DNA of 64,000 nucleotides from Streptomyces specialis (GCF_001493375.1 NZ_LN929758.1:1-64000); one strand, 5' to 3'; positions 7,713-18,276 are shown, counted from the first letter of the stretch. The notes: generated by a model not told the origin, from the letters alone. A program made the numbers and translations.

Positions 7713-9158
7713 ATGGACGATCGCCAACGCCTGCGGCGTGGTTACCCACTCACGATCCCCGACACGTTGCTGCACAGCCCCGCCATGCGGCACGCCTGCG
7801 CCGCACGCGACTTCCGCGAGATCTTCCGTCTCGTCAACCGGCGGACAGGCTCCAGCCACGCCGACATGGCAGCCGCCATCGGCAAGATGACCAGTTCACG
7901 CATCAGCGACGTCATCCGCGGCGCCCGTGGCATTCGCGGTCAGAATGTGATCGAACGTATCGCGGACGGTTTCGGTATTCCCGGCGACATGCTCGACCTG
8001 CCGCCACGACCTTGGGAGCGCTCCCCGGACAGCGTGAACCAACCGGGTGGTTCGGCTTACGCTGAAGAGAGTGAAGACACGGAAGCCATCGCGTCTTTCG
8101 CGCCAGCAACTGGCGAGGAGGTGGAGACGACGAAGCGTCGCAGCGCCGTGAGGCTCGCCGGACTGGCCTTTGCCACTCCCGCCGCAGCGGCACAAATCCT
8201 GGAGCAGGCTGCCACCGAGGCGGCCGAGTTCACCCGGCAGGCCGAGGCGAGCGCGCTGGTCCCCGAGACGCTCAGCCACCTCGATCTAGCGGTCACCGAG
8301 TTCGACCGTGCCTACTCGCTCAAACCGCCGCAGCAGGTCTTCGAGGCTGTGCTCGACTACCGACGCAAGGTGGGCGCCCTGCTCGCGACCCGGCACACTC
8401 ACCGGCAGGGCCGGGAACTGTTCGTCTACGCCGCTTGGTTGTCGGAACTGCTGGCCTGGCTCGCCCATGACCTCGGCCACGCACGCACCGGCCTCGCGTT
8501 CGCCACGGATGCCTTTGTCCACGGTCGGGAGGCTGGACACGGACAGCTTTGCGCCTGGGCCATGGACGCCGCCGCGTCGATCAACCTCTACGAGCACCGC
8601 CCTGCCGACGCTCTGGCCGCCGCACACAAGGGCCTTGCCGAGGCCCCGCCCGACCATCCCCTGAGCGTGCGCCTGCACGCCCAGGCCGCCCGCGCCTGCG
8701 CGGCGGACGGGGACGCCGAGGGCTTCTCGGCCGCCTTCCGTGCTGCGGAAGACGCCTATGACCGGCTCCCCCCGCGTCCGCCATACCGGTTCGGCATGGA
8801 CGTACTGCCGTTGGCGGAGTATGCGCTCACGTCCTATCCGGCGACCTCATGCGTCTGGCTTGGCCGAGCCGACCAGGCCCGGCAGTACGCCGAACGCGCC
8901 CTCGCCACTTACCAGGCAGCCCCGGAAGCCTCCCGATCACCAAGTAGGGAGGCCATCGCGCGGATCGACTTGGCTCTCGCCCACGCCCAACTCGGCGACC
9001 CCGACGATGCAGTGGCCCTTGGCCACCAGGCCCTCGGCTCCGCCCGCGTAGTCGACTCCGTACGCAACCGCGCCGGTGACCTCACCGGCTACCTCGCCCG
9101 CCGCTATCCCGGCAACGCGGCGGCCGACGGTCTGCGTGAACGGCTGGCCGCCGCGTGA
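7713..9158 (+). CDS. XRE-type HTH regulator with TPR-like C-terminus, copy 1
   Basis: This 481-residue protein has an N-terminal helix-turn-helix domain (about residues 28-95, including HADMAAAIGKMTSSRISDVI). A variable linker follows, then KRRSAVRLAGLAFATPAAA near 150-165, which looks like a twin-arginine motif plus hydrophobic stretch inside a regulator. The long C-terminus is helical and TPR-like (for example AHLDLA, EHRPADALAAAHKGLAEAP). ATG at 7713 is chosen because GAGG lies six bases before it; a GTG at 7695 is possible but lacks a site. The stop overlaps the ASCH gene start by four bases. Its first 102 residues are identical to copy 2. The regulated target is unknown. Confidence 0.85.
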   Translation: MDDRQRLRRGYPLTIPDTLLHSPAMRHACAARDFREIFRLVNRRTGSSHADMAAAIGKMTSSRISDVIRGARGIRGQNVIERIADGFGIPGDMLDLPPRPWERSPDSVNQPGGSAYAEESEDTEAIASFAPATGEEVETTKRRSAVRLAGLAFATPAAAAQILEQAATEAAEFTRQAEASALVPETLSHLDLAVTEFDRAYSLKPPQQVFEAVLDYRRKVGALLATRHTHRQGRELFVYAAWLSELLAWLAHDLGHARTGLAFATDAFVHGREAGHGQLCAWAMDAAASINLYEHRPADALAAAHKGLAEAPPDHPLSVRLHAQAARACAADGDAEGFSAAFRAAEDAYDRLPPRPPYRFGMDVLPLAEYALTSYPATSCVWLGRADQARQYAERALATYQAAPEASRSPSREAIARIDLALAHAQLGDPDDAVALGHQALGSARVVDSVRNRAGDLTGYLARRYPGNAAADGLRERLAAA

Positions 9159-9502
9159 GCGACGACCGCCGCGAACACAGCCTGAACATCCGCAAGCCCT
9201 ACCTGGACCTCATCACGCGGGGCACCAAGACCGTCGAGGTCCGCGTCGGTTACCCCAAGATCCGCCGGATGGCCGCCGGCGACCTGCTGCGCTTCACCTC
9301 CGGCGACACCACCCTCCTCACCCGCGTCACCAAGATCGTGGAATACGACTCGTTCGAGGCGATGCTCGACGCCGAGGACAACGACGCGATCGGCGACGAG
9401 TCCATGACCCGCAACGAACTCCTCACCGCCATCCGCGACATCTACCCGGCGGACAAGGAAGCACTGGGCGTCTTCGCGATCCACACCGAACTCACCGCCT
9501 GA
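9155..9502 (+). CDS. ASCH domain protein, copy 1
   Basis: This 115-residue protein has the ASCH fold signature: an N-terminal SLNIRKPYLDLI, the GTKTVEVRVGYPK segment resembling the family G-x-K-x-x-E-x-R motif, and a central AAGDLLRFTSGD. ASCH domains are PUA-like beta-barrels thought to bind RNA or modified nucleotides; some hydrolyse N4-acetylcytidine. The GTG start overlaps the stop of the XRE gene (GTGA), so the pair forms one translational unit. A second pair at 11.2-13.0 kb is nearly identical in this gene. Function is inferred from the fold only. Confidence 0.85.
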   Translation: MSDDRREHSLNIRKPYLDLITRGTKTVEVRVGYPKIRRMAAGDLLRFTSGDTTLLTRVTKIVEYDSFEAMLDAEDNDAIGDESMTRNELLTAIRDIYPADKEALGVFAIHTELTA

Positions 9503-9683
9503 GCGACGACCAGCATCCCGGCCTCCGGTACCCGAAGCCGCACCCCGCCGAAGACCTTCCTCACCCTGTCAGGTGCGCGGTGCCGCCGGGCGCGTCCGGT
9601 GTGCCTTCGCTCTTCGACGCGGCGAGGACCAGAATGCTGTTGCTCGCCGACGTCATCAGCACGCCTTCGGAAGGATCCTGCCG

Positions 9684-10205
9684 ATGAGGCCCAGCCCCTC
9701 CGACCCGGCCGCGTGGCACGCCCACCTCGCCGAGGGCAACGCCAAGCAGGCACGCAAGCGCGTCGCCGCCGATGTTCTCCTGCGCGACGCGACCGGCCGG
9801 GTTCTTCTGGTCAACCCCACCTACAAGCCTGGCTGGGACCTCCCCGGCGGCATGGCCGAGGCCAATGAGGCGCCGCACGAGGCGGCGATACGTGAACTGC
9901 GGGAAGAACTCGGGCTCACCGTCACGCTCGGCTCGCTCCTCGTCATCGACTGGGTGCCGGCACACGGCCCCTGGGACGACCTCCTCGCCTTCATCTTCGA
10001 CGGCGGCACCCTCACCGACATCGAGACCGCCGACCTGATGCCCCGCGACACCGAACTCTCCGAGGCGGCCTTCCTGCCACCGGACACCGCCCGCGCCCTG
10101 CTCCCCCCAAGACTCCGCCACAGACTCGCCGCCGCCCTCCACGCGACCGAAACCGGACACCCGGCCTACCTCCACGACGGCGCGACCAACTGGGACCCCC
10201 TCTGA
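9684..10205 (+). CDS. Nudix hydrolase
   Basis: This 173-residue protein has a complete Nudix box near residues 55-77 (GGMAEANEAPHEAAIRELRE followed by ELG), with the REL-x-EE-x-G metal-binding helix intact. It would hydrolyse a nucleoside diphosphate linked to another group, in the cytoplasm. Substrate cannot be told from the sequence. ATG at 9684 follows GGAAGG at a suitable distance. It lies between the two XRE-ASCH copies, on the same strand, with a 180-base gap after the first ASCH gene, so it may be transcribed separately. Confidence 0.9.
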   Translation: MRPSPSDPAAWHAHLAEGNAKQARKRVAADVLLRDATGRVLLVNPTYKPGWDLPGGMAEANEAPHEAAIRELREELGLTVTLGSLLVIDWVPAHGPWDDLLAFIFDGGTLTDIETADLMPRDTELSEAAFLPPDTARALLPPRLRHRLAAALHATETGHPAYLHDGATNWDPL

Positions 10206-10260
10206 GCCCCCGGTTCCGGCTGCCGTCGAATCACCCACCGTGCGGCCCGGGATATGTCCC

Positions 10261-11085
10261 GTGAACGACATCGCCGAGGCGGACCGCCGCTTCCGTGTCT
10301 GGATGTGCGGGAATCTGGAGCGCGCCGCCGAGCATTTCGGGCTGACCGTCGTCGCCGAGCCCGTGCACGGTTGGCGTGACCGGTCCATCGGGGCCGCCGC
10401 CCAGGGACCGGACGGTTCGCGCTGGCTCCGGGTCGTCTCCGAGCAGACCCGGTGGGCCCAGGGTCATGCCTGGACCGGGAACGCGGACGCCAACCAGATC
10501 CACGGGCTGTCCAAGCCGCGCGTGCTCGGGGTCCACGAGTGGGCCGAAGGCGACTGGCGCCGGCAGCGCGCCGAGGTCATGACCTCTCTGCCCGGAGCGC
10601 CGTGCTCACCCACCGACACGGCCCGGTCGGACCCCCGCCTGTCCGAGGATTGGTGGAACGGTCTCCACCACAGCCTGCGGCGTCTGGCCGCCACGCCCAC
10701 CCGGCGCGTCAGCACCGACCAGGACAAAGTCGACCGCCGTGTGCGTGCCGCCTTCGGCGACCAGGCCGAGGTCCGCATCCAGCGGTGGGAGACCGTGCAC
10801 GGTGACCTTCACTGGTCGAACCTCCTCAGCCCACTCGGCTTCCTGGACTGGGAGTTGTGGGGCCGTGGTCCCGCCGGCACCGACGCGGCCACCCTCTACT
10901 GCTACAGCCTGCCCGTCCCCGGCCTGGCCCGGAAGGTGCGCGACCACTTCCCTGTTCTCGGCACCCCCGACGGACGCCGCGCCCAACTCTACGTCGCGGC
11001 CCGTCTGCTGCACCGCGCCGAACTCGGCGATCACCCTGATCTCGTCGGGCCCCTCCGCGACCTGGCCGCGAAGCTCCTGCGCTGA
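10261..11085 (+). CDS. Aminoglycoside-phosphotransferase-like kinase
   Basis: This protein of about 274 residues carries the APH/choline-kinase-type catalytic loop HGDLHWSNLL (residues 180-189) and a FLDWELWG metal-binding segment with the Asp at about 196. The N-lobe is less conserved, as is common in this family. Members phosphorylate aminoglycosides, macrolides, homoserine or other small hydroxyl compounds using ATP. It sits between the Nudix gene and the second XRE-ASCH cassette. GTG at 10261 is preferred; an in-frame GTG at 10240 is also possible, and neither has a strong ribosome site. Confidence 0.75.
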   Translation: MNDIAEADRRFRVWMCGNLERAAEHFGLTVVAEPVHGWRDRSIGAAAQGPDGSRWLRVVSEQTRWAQGHAWTGNADANQIHGLSKPRVLGVHEWAEGDWRRQRAEVMTSLPGAPCSPTDTARSDPRLSEDWWNGLHHSLRRLAATPTRRVSTDQDKVDRRVRAAFGDQAEVRIQRWETVHGDLHWSNLLSPLGFLDWELWGRGPAGTDAATLYCYSLPVPGLARKVRDHFPVLGTPDGRRAQLYVAARLLHRAELGDHPDLVGPLRDLAAKLLR

Positions 11086-11120
11086 GGCACGGCACCGCCT
11101 GGGCGCGCAGATCCGTTCCG

Positions 11121-11233
11121 GGCGTGGCGTGGTGGAGTGGCGGATGGGGATCCCCGTTCGCCGTTCGGGGAACCTTGCCCCCTCGCGCGGACTACGCTGA
11201 GCGTGATCACTTTCCGTGCCTGCGAGGTTGCTG
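11121..11233. repeat. Upstream region of XRE cassette, copy 2
   Basis: This is nearly identical to 7600-7712 at a fixed offset of 3521 bases. It contains the likely promoter and ribosome site of the second XRE gene and marks the left edge of the second cassette copy. Confidence 0.85.
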
Positions 11234-12646
11234 ATGGACGATCGCCAACGCCTGCGGCGTGGTTACCCACTCACGATCCCCGATACGCTGCTGCACAGTC
11301 CCGCCATGCGGCACGCCTGCGCCGCACGCGACTTCCGCGAGATCTTCCGTCTCGTCAACCGGCGGACAGGCTCCAGCCACGCCGACATGGCAGCCGCCAT
11401 CGGCAAGATGACCAGTTCACGCATCAGCGACGTCATCCGTGGCGCCCGTGGCATTCGCGGTCAGAATGTGATCGAACGTATCGCGGACGGTTTCGGTATT
11501 CCCGGCGACATGCTCGACCTGCCGCCACGACCTTGGGAGGTCCCGCCGACGAGCGGCGACCTTTCGGGGAATCCGGCTTACGCTGGAGACAGCGGCAGCG
11601 GTGGGGAGGTGGACAGGACGAAGCGTCGGAGCGCGGTGGCACTCGGTGGGTTGGCGCTGGCCACTCCGGGTGTCGCCGCACAGATTCTGGAACAGGCCGC
11701 CGCCGAGGCGGCCGAGTTCACCCGGCAGGCCGAGGCGAGCATGCTCGCGTCCGACACCCTGGCCCATCTGGACCTGGCGGTCGCGGAGTTGGATCGTGCC
11801 TACTCCCAGGCGCCGCCGCGAAGGCTGTTCGACGCCGTACTCGACTACCGACGCAAGGTCGGCGCGCTGCTCAGGGCGAGGCACACTCACCGGCAGGGCC
11901 GGGAGTTGCTCGCCTCCGCCGGGCGGCTGTCCCAGATGCTGGCCTGGCTAGCCCACGACCTCGGCGACGCCCGTACCGGCCTGGCCTTCGCCGACGACGC
12001 CTTCGTGCACAGCAGGCAGGCCGGGCACGGCCTGCTCTGTGCGACGTCGATGTACGCCGCCGCCTCGATCAACCTCTACGAGCACCGTCCCGCCGACGCC
12101 CTGGCCGCCGCGCGCCGGGGACTTGCCGAGGCCCCTATCGATCACCCGTGGACCGTGCGTCTGCACGCCCAGGCCGCACGCGCCTGCGCGGCCGACAGGG
12201 ACATCGAGGGCTTCGAGGCGACCTTCCGCGCCGCGCGGGACACGTACGACCGGCTTCCGTCACGCCCGCCCCGCCTGTTCGGCGTGGATGTCCTCCGGCT
12301 GGCGGACTACACGCTCACGTCCTACCCGGCGACCGCGTACATCTGGCTCGGCCGCCCGGACCGGGCCCGTGAGTACGCCGAACGGACTCTCGCCACCTAC
12401 CGAGCGGCGCCGGAAGCGACCCGGTCACCCAGCCGCGAGGCCATCGCCCGTATCGACTTGGCTCTCGCCCATGCCCAACTCGGCGACCCCGACGACGCGG
12501 TGGCCCTCGGGCACCAGGCCCTCGGCTCCGCCCGCGTGGTCAACTCCGTGCGTAACCGCGCCGGTGACCTCACCGGCTACCTCGCCCGCCGTTACCCCGG
12601 CAACGCGGCGGTGGACGGTCTGCGTGAACGGCTGGCCGCCGCGTGA
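11234..12646 (+). CDS. XRE-type HTH regulator with TPR-like C-terminus, copy 2
   Basis: This 470-residue paralogue of the gene at 7713 has an identical N-terminal HTH part (first 102 residues) and a C-terminal 55 residues identical but for two positions. The linker and central TPR-like region differ at many positions, and the linker is about eleven residues shorter. The KRRSAVALGGLALATPG segment is kept. The pattern (identical ends, divergent middle) suggests duplication followed by gene conversion, or selection for a new partner in the central domain. Start and ribosome site match copy 1. It is coupled by a four-base overlap to its own ASCH gene. Confidence 0.85.
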   Translation: MDDRQRLRRGYPLTIPDTLLHSPAMRHACAARDFREIFRLVNRRTGSSHADMAAAIGKMTSSRISDVIRGARGIRGQNVIERIADGFGIPGDMLDLPPRPWEVPPTSGDLSGNPAYAGDSGSGGEVDRTKRRSAVALGGLALATPGVAAQILEQAAAEAAEFTRQAEASMLASDTLAHLDLAVAELDRAYSQAPPRRLFDAVLDYRRKVGALLRARHTHRQGRELLASAGRLSQMLAWLAHDLGDARTGLAFADDAFVHSRQAGHGLLCATSMYAAASINLYEHRPADALAAARRGLAEAPIDHPWTVRLHAQAARACAADRDIEGFEATFRAARDTYDRLPSRPPRLFGVDVLRLADYTLTSYPATAYIWLGRPDRAREYAERTLATYRAAPEATRSPSREAIARIDLALAHAQLGDPDDAVALGHQALGSARVVNSVRNRAGDLTGYLARRYPGNAAVDGLRERLAAA

Positions 12647-12990
12647 CCGACGACCGCCGTGAACACAGCCTGAACATCCGCAAGCCGTATCTGGACCTCA
12701 TCGCGCGGGGCACCAAGACCGTCGAGGTCCGCGTCGGTTACCCCAAGATCCGCCGGATGGCCGCCGGCGACCTGCTGCGCTTCACCTCCGGCGACACCAC
12801 CCTCCTCACCCGCGTCATCCGAATCGTGGAGTACGACTCGTTCGAAGCGATGCTCGACGCCGAGGACAACGACGCGATCGGCGCCGAATCCATGACCCAC
12901 GACGAACTCCTCACCGCCATCCGCGACATCTACCCGGCGGACAAGGAAGCACTGGGCGTGTTCGCGATCCACATCGAACTCACCGTCTGA
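12643..12990 (+). CDS. ASCH domain protein, copy 2
   Basis: This 115-residue protein differs from the ASCH protein at 9155 at only about ten positions. It retains SLNIRKPYLDLI and the GTKTVEVRVGYPK motif. GTG start overlaps the XRE copy 2 stop. Homology between the two cassettes ends just after the ASCH stop codons, so the repeated unit is the upstream region plus XRE plus ASCH and nothing else. The downstream gene is convergent, seven bases away. Confidence 0.85.
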   Translation: MTDDRREHSLNIRKPYLDLIARGTKTVEVRVGYPKIRRMAAGDLLRFTSGDTTLLTRVIRIVEYDSFEAMLDAEDNDAIGAESMTHDELLTAIRDIYPADKEALGVFAIHIELTV

Positions 12991-12996
12991 GCGCTC

Positions 12997-13284
12997 TCAG
13001 TCCGCGCGGGCCCGGCCGCAGGCCGCGACGGCGTCGCCGGAGATCACGCCGAGCCCGCCCAGGAGACTCACGCAAGGGCCCTGGTAGGCCGCTCCCTTGG
13101 CGCCGATCTCACACGCCTGGGTCACCCTCGGACCGACGTCGTAGCCCCTGGACTCCAGATACTGCTGACAGTCGTACACCCCGGCCTGCGCCGGGGCGGC
13201 GACGACCACCGACCCCGCCACCAGCGCACCGGCCCCCACGCACGAGGCCGCGACCCCGGCGAACAACGTCCTCAACCCCGTCAT
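12997..13284 (-). CDS. Small secreted four-cysteine protein
   Basis: This 95-residue protein has a signal peptide (basic start, hydrophobic core VAASCVGAGALVAG, likely cut after APAQA at residues 30-34). The mature part of about 60 residues contains four Cys (C39, C58, C71, C89), likely two disulfides. The mature pattern C-x2-YL-x2-RGYDVGP...AC...G...C...GD-x3-AC is shared with the protein at 48358-48630, so the two are paralogues. The function is unknown; the size and cysteine spacing would suit an extracellular effector, inhibitor or cell-wall-associated peptide. ATG at 13284 was chosen because it places the signal peptide at the N-terminus. Confidence 0.8.
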   Translation of the reverse strand: MTGLRTLFAGVAASCVGAGALVAGSVVVAAPAQAGVYDCQQYLESRGYDVGPRVTQACEIGAKGAAYQGPCVSLLGGLGVISGDAVAACGRARAD

Positions 13285-13397
13285 GACCGTTCCCTTTTCG
13301 TGAACCCCGCATCCGACACCCCCACCCTGCCTCGCCCCGCGCCCGGGGGCGCTGACCAAGAGTCCACAGATGCCCGACGTTCCGTCCCCGGCCGGTG

Positions 13398-15422
13398 TCA
13401 GTCCCGCAGGACCGATTCCGGGCCGTGGTCCGCTCGGACGTAGGCGGGGAACTCGGCCGGGGTGCAGTGGACTTCGTGCCAGCCGGGGCCGGTCAGGGGT
13501 GGGGGGCCGAGGAGGGGGGTCCACTCTCCGGCGGGGACGTAGAGCGTGCGGTGGCCGGAGGGTTCGAGGATCGGGGCCACCAGGATGTCGTCGCCGAACA
13601 TGTACTGGAGGTCGGCGTCGCGGGCCGCCCGGTCGCCGGGGAAGGCCAGGGGCATCGGCCGCATCAGCGGCAGTCCCCCGGCGGCGGACTCCGCGACGTA
13701 GCCGCGCAACCGGGTGCGCAGGCGGCAGGCCGCGATGGCGGCGCCGCGGAACGGTTCGGGGTAGGCGGTGGGTTCGCGGCGGCCCACGCCGTGGAACCTC
13801 ATGATCGGGGTGAACGCGGCCCACTGCGCCCACCGGCCGTACAACTCCGGATCGACGTCCGCGAAAACGGCGTCCGGCGTCATGGACGAGCGGAGCTTGG
13901 TGGCCAGTTGGTACGACTCCGGCGTCCAGTAGCCGCCCGCGTCGTGCGTCACGATCGACACGCCGCTGAGCGACATCGACAGCACGCCGCGCAGCGTGGA
14001 GACCATGCCGCTCCAGGTGGACGGCAGGTCGCCGGCCCAGTGGGCCGGGTCGCGCTGCGAGCCGGCCGTGCCGGAGCGCGAGATGGAGACGAAGTCGCCC
14101 TCGCGGGCGCGGAGTCCGGCCGCCCGTACGGCGTCCTGGTAGATCAGGCCGTAGCTGTTGCGGCGTTCGACGCCGCGGCTGCCGTCGGAGAAGACGGCGT
14201 GGTCGGGGATCTCCTCGCCGAAGTCGGCGAGGACCGCCGCGTTGCCCTCCTGCCGGAGGGTTGCGGTCAGGCGGTCGCTCCACCACGCCCGCGCCTGGGG
14301 GCTGGTGAAGTCCACGACGTACGTGTCGGGGTTGTCGGCGGTGGCGATGGGGCCGCCGTCGGGGTCGCGCACCAGGTAGCCGCGCTCGGCCAGGTCTTCC
14401 GCCAGCGGGGTGCCGGCCTTGATGTAGGGGTTGATCCACAGGCTGGCCCGTACGCCGCGCTCGGTGAGCGCGCGGGTCCACCCCTCGGGGAAACGGGTCC
14501 GGTCAGGTCCGGCCGTCCACGCCGCGTCGTCGAGCACGGATTCGGCCATCCACTCGTCCACGTGGATCACGTCCACCGGGCAGCCGGCTTCCTGGAGCTC
14601 GTCCACCGTGCGCACCACCTCGTCGGCGGTGAAGTAGGACGAACGGCTCATCCAGACCCCGTACGCCCATTCGGGCAGGGTGCGGGGGCGGCCGGTCAGC
14701 GCCTGGTAGCGGTGCAGGACCGTCATCGCGTCGCCGGAGATGAGGAACAGGTCCAGGCTCTCGCCGCCGATCCGCACGCACGCCGCCTCGGAGTGGGTGG
14801 CGCCCAGGTCGGCGACCACCGTGCCGCCGGTGTGCGCGAAGAGTCCCCAGCCCGCGTCGGACCACAGCAGCGGCACGTTGAGGTAGGCGGAGTCGCGCCC
14901 GGCGTCGCGGCTCTCCTCGGTGTTGCGCAGCCTGCGGCGCCGCCCGCGCAGGTTGATGCCCTGGTAGCTCTCGCCGCCGCCGTAGACGGCCGCGTCGGGG
15001 GCGAGGTGGATCGTCTCCACCCAGCATCCGCCGGGGTGGCCGGGTGACGGCGCCTCGAAGCCCGCGCGGAAGGGCACGGTGTCGGCCTCGGGGTCGGGGA
15101 AGCGGCGGTAGGCGCCGAACCGCAGGCCCTGACCGCTGCCCTTCGCGCCGTCCGAGTCCCACACGGCCCGCACGCCGGGCCCGCTGATCTCGGTGCCGCC
15201 GGGCACCCGGGCCAGCCGGGCGGGGCGGTGTTCCAGGCCGAGCAGCACGGGCGAGTCGTTGTCGGGCGTACCGGCCGGGGACTCCTGCCGCAGCCGCAGC
15301 ACGCCCTCCACGGGCACGGTGCACGACAGCCGGATCGTCCGGCCGGACGCGAGCGTGACCCGCAGGTACTCGCTGTCGCCCTCCGGGTCCGCCGCCACGT
15401 ACGGATCGAAGTCCGCCGCCAT
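13398..15422 (-). CDS. Glycoside hydrolase family 31 (alpha-glucosidase/alpha-xylosidase type)
   Basis: This 674-residue protein matches the GH31 layout: an N-terminal beta-domain, then a catalytic barrel containing LADFGEEIP, where the first Asp is the nucleophile. SRSGTAGSQRDPAHWAGD then supplies the acid/base Asp in WAGD, and a C-terminal beta-domain follows (LQYMFGDDILVAPI). It would cleave alpha-linked glucose or xylose units; exact substrate is unclear. No signal peptide is seen, so it is probably intracellular. ATG at 15422 follows AGGGAGAG. The frame is open for another 500 codons upstream, but that is antisense to the CNNM gene. A GTTT-N16-GGGTAC promoter lies at 15471-15496. Confidence 0.88.
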   Translation of the reverse strand: MAADFDPYVAADPEGDSEYLRVTLASGRTIRLSCTVPVEGVLRLRQESPAGTPDNDSPVLLGLEHRPARLARVPGGTEISGPGVRAVWDSDGAKGSGQGLRFGAYRRFPDPEADTVPFRAGFEAPSPGHPGGCWVETIHLAPDAAVYGGGESYQGINLRGRRRRLRNTEESRDAGRDSAYLNVPLLWSDAGWGLFAHTGGTVVADLGATHSEAACVRIGGESLDLFLISGDAMTVLHRYQALTGRPRTLPEWAYGVWMSRSSYFTADEVVRTVDELQEAGCPVDVIHVDEWMAESVLDDAAWTAGPDRTRFPEGWTRALTERGVRASLWINPYIKAGTPLAEDLAERGYLVRDPDGGPIATADNPDTYVVDFTSPQARAWWSDRLTATLRQEGNAAVLADFGEEIPDHAVFSDGSRGVERRNSYGLIYQDAVRAAGLRAREGDFVSISRSGTAGSQRDPAHWAGDLPSTWSGMVSTLRGVLSMSLSGVSIVTHDAGGYWTPESYQLATKLRSSMTPDAVFADVDPELYGRWAQWAAFTPIMRFHGVGRREPTAYPEPFRGAAIAACRLRTRLRGYVAESAAGGLPLMRPMPLAFPGDRAARDADLQYMFGDDILVAPILEPSGHRTLYVPAGEWTPLLGPPPLTGPGWHEVHCTPAEFPAYVRADHGPESVLRD

Positions 15423-15470
15423 CCGTCTCTCCCTGTCCACCTGCTGGCCGGCCAGTCGAACCCGCCCCGG

Positions 15471-15496
15471 GTACCCGTCGCCCCGGCGGGGAAAAC
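15471..15496 (-). promoter_or_regulatory. SigB-type promoter for the GH31 gene
   Basis: Reading the minus strand there is GTTT, a 16-base spacer and GGGTAC, ending about 50 bases before the GH31 start. This fits the GNNT-N14-16-GGGTAC/T pattern recognised by SigB-family sigma factors in Streptomyces. A sigma gene of that family lies at 28886. Confidence 0.6.
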
Positions 15497-15624
15497 GGCG
15501 GACCCGGACGTTCTCAAGCCACGCCCGGCCGCCGCCGATGAGTGGGGCGGGTCGCGGGCACGACCGCACGCACATCCACAGGAATGCCGGCCGATCGCCG
15601 GGATAGGGGTGACAGAGGGGTGAC

Positions 15625-16976
<1,352 letters not shown>

Positions 16977-16980
<4 letters not shown>

Positions 16981-18011
16981 CCGTCGCGCAGCTCGCCCTC
17001 GGGGTGCTGACCCTGTTCACCAACGCGTTCTTCGTCGGCGCCGAGTTCGCGCTGATCTCCGTGCGCCGGGACCAGATCGAGCCGCGGGCGGAGGCCGGGG
17101 AGCGTTCCGCCCGTACCGTGCTGTGGGCGCTGCGCCACCTGTCGCCGATGATGGCCACCGCGCAGCTCGGCGTCACCGCCTCCTCGCTGGTGCTGGGCGC
17201 GGTGGCGGAGCCGGCCATCGCGCACCTGCTGGAGCCCGTGCTGCACCGGGCCGGGATGCCGGGGGCGCTGGTGCACCCGATCGCGTTCGCGGTCGCGCTG
17301 TCGCTGGCGACCTATCTGCACATGCTGATCGGCGAGATGGTGCCCAAGAATCTCGCCCTGGCCGCGCCCGACCGGGCGGCGCTGCTGCTGGGCCCGGCGC
17401 TGGTGGGGGTGACCCGGGCGCTGCGGCCGGTGATCTTCGGCATCAACGCGATAGCCAACGGTCTGCTGCGGCTGCTGCGCGTGGAGACGAGGGACGAGGT
17501 GCCGTCGGTCTTCACCGACGATGAGCTGGTGCGGCTGGTGCAGGACTCCAGCGACGCGGGGCTGCTGGAGGCGGGTGAGAGCGAGCGGCTGCGGGACGCG
17601 CTGGAGCTGGGCACCCGGACGGTCGCGGAGATCGTGGTGCCGGTCGCCCGCATGGTGACGGTGGACCACCGGATCACCCCGAGGCAGTTGGAACGGGTGT
17701 CGGCGGTCTCCGGCTACTCCCGCTTCCCCGTGACCGGCCCCGGCGGGACCGTGCTGGGCTTCCTGCACGTGAAGGACGCGCTGGACCTGGTGGACCGCGA
17801 CCGGCCGTTCCCCCGCGAGGCCGCGCACCCGGTGGTGCGGGTGCGGCTGGAGACGCTGCTGGACGACGCGCTGACCGCCATGCGGCGCGCCCACACCCAT
17901 CTGGCGGCCGTGACGAGCGCCAGGGGAACGCTGCTCGGCTTCGTCGCCATGGAGGACGTCCTGGCGGAGCTGGTCGGCCCCACGGCGCCCGATTCCTCCC
18001 GTACCTCCTGA
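16977..18011 (+). CDS. CNNM/CorC-family membrane protein with CBS pair (2)
   Basis: This 344-residue paralogue of the upstream gene has a CNNM membrane domain (FVGAEFALISVRRDQIE, then IGEMVPKNLAL) and a CBS pair (VVPVARMVTVDHRITPRQ and LAAVTSARGTLLGFVAMEDV). It lacks the CorC-type C-terminal domain of its neighbour. Adjacent pairs of this kind are common in actinomycetes and may form a heteromer for divalent cation transport. GTG start overlaps the stop of the first gene. The acidic-residue change in the CBS loop (TSARGTLLG in place of DEYGGTAGV) suggests the second copy senses ligand differently. Confidence 0.87.
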
Positions 18012-18035
18012 TTGCCCCGACCGGTCGTCGGGTAC
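18010..18035 (+). promoter_or_regulatory. SigB-type promoter for the DUF2795-SDR pair
   Basis: GATT, a 16-base spacer and GGGTAC, about 53 bases before the DUF2795 start at 18088. It fits GNNT-N14-16-GGGTAC. The -35-like element overlaps the stop codon of the upstream CNNM gene. Confidence 0.6.
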
Positions 18036-18087
18036 GCGGAGGCGGACAGCGGAACGATCGAGAACCGAGCACGATCGGAGGACCGTC

Positions 18088-18276
18088 ATGGGCAAGCCGA
18101 ACCCCATCGAGGTGCAGAAAGCCCTCAAGAACATCAACTACCCGACCGACAAGGACACGGTGGTCGAGCAGGCCAAGAAGAACGGCGCCGACAAGGAGCT
18201 GGTGGACAAGTTCGCCGGCCTGAAGAAGGACAGCTTCGACGGGCCGAACGACGTCGAGAAGGCGATCTTCAGGTGA
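18088..18276 (+). CDS. DUF2795 domain protein
   Basis: This 62-residue basic protein (GKPNPIEVQKALKNINYPTD at the start, then DKFAGLKKDSFDGPNDVEKAI) matches the small DUF2795 family, common in actinomycetes and often stress-induced; its biochemical function is unknown. A clear GGAGG ribosome site precedes ATG 18088. It overlaps the following SDR gene by four bases, so the two are one unit. The lysine-rich composition contrasts with the Arg-rich neighbours. Confidence 0.85.
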   Translation: MGKPNPIEVQKALKNINYPTDKDTVVEQAKKNGADKELVDKFAGLKKDSFDGPNDVEKAIFR

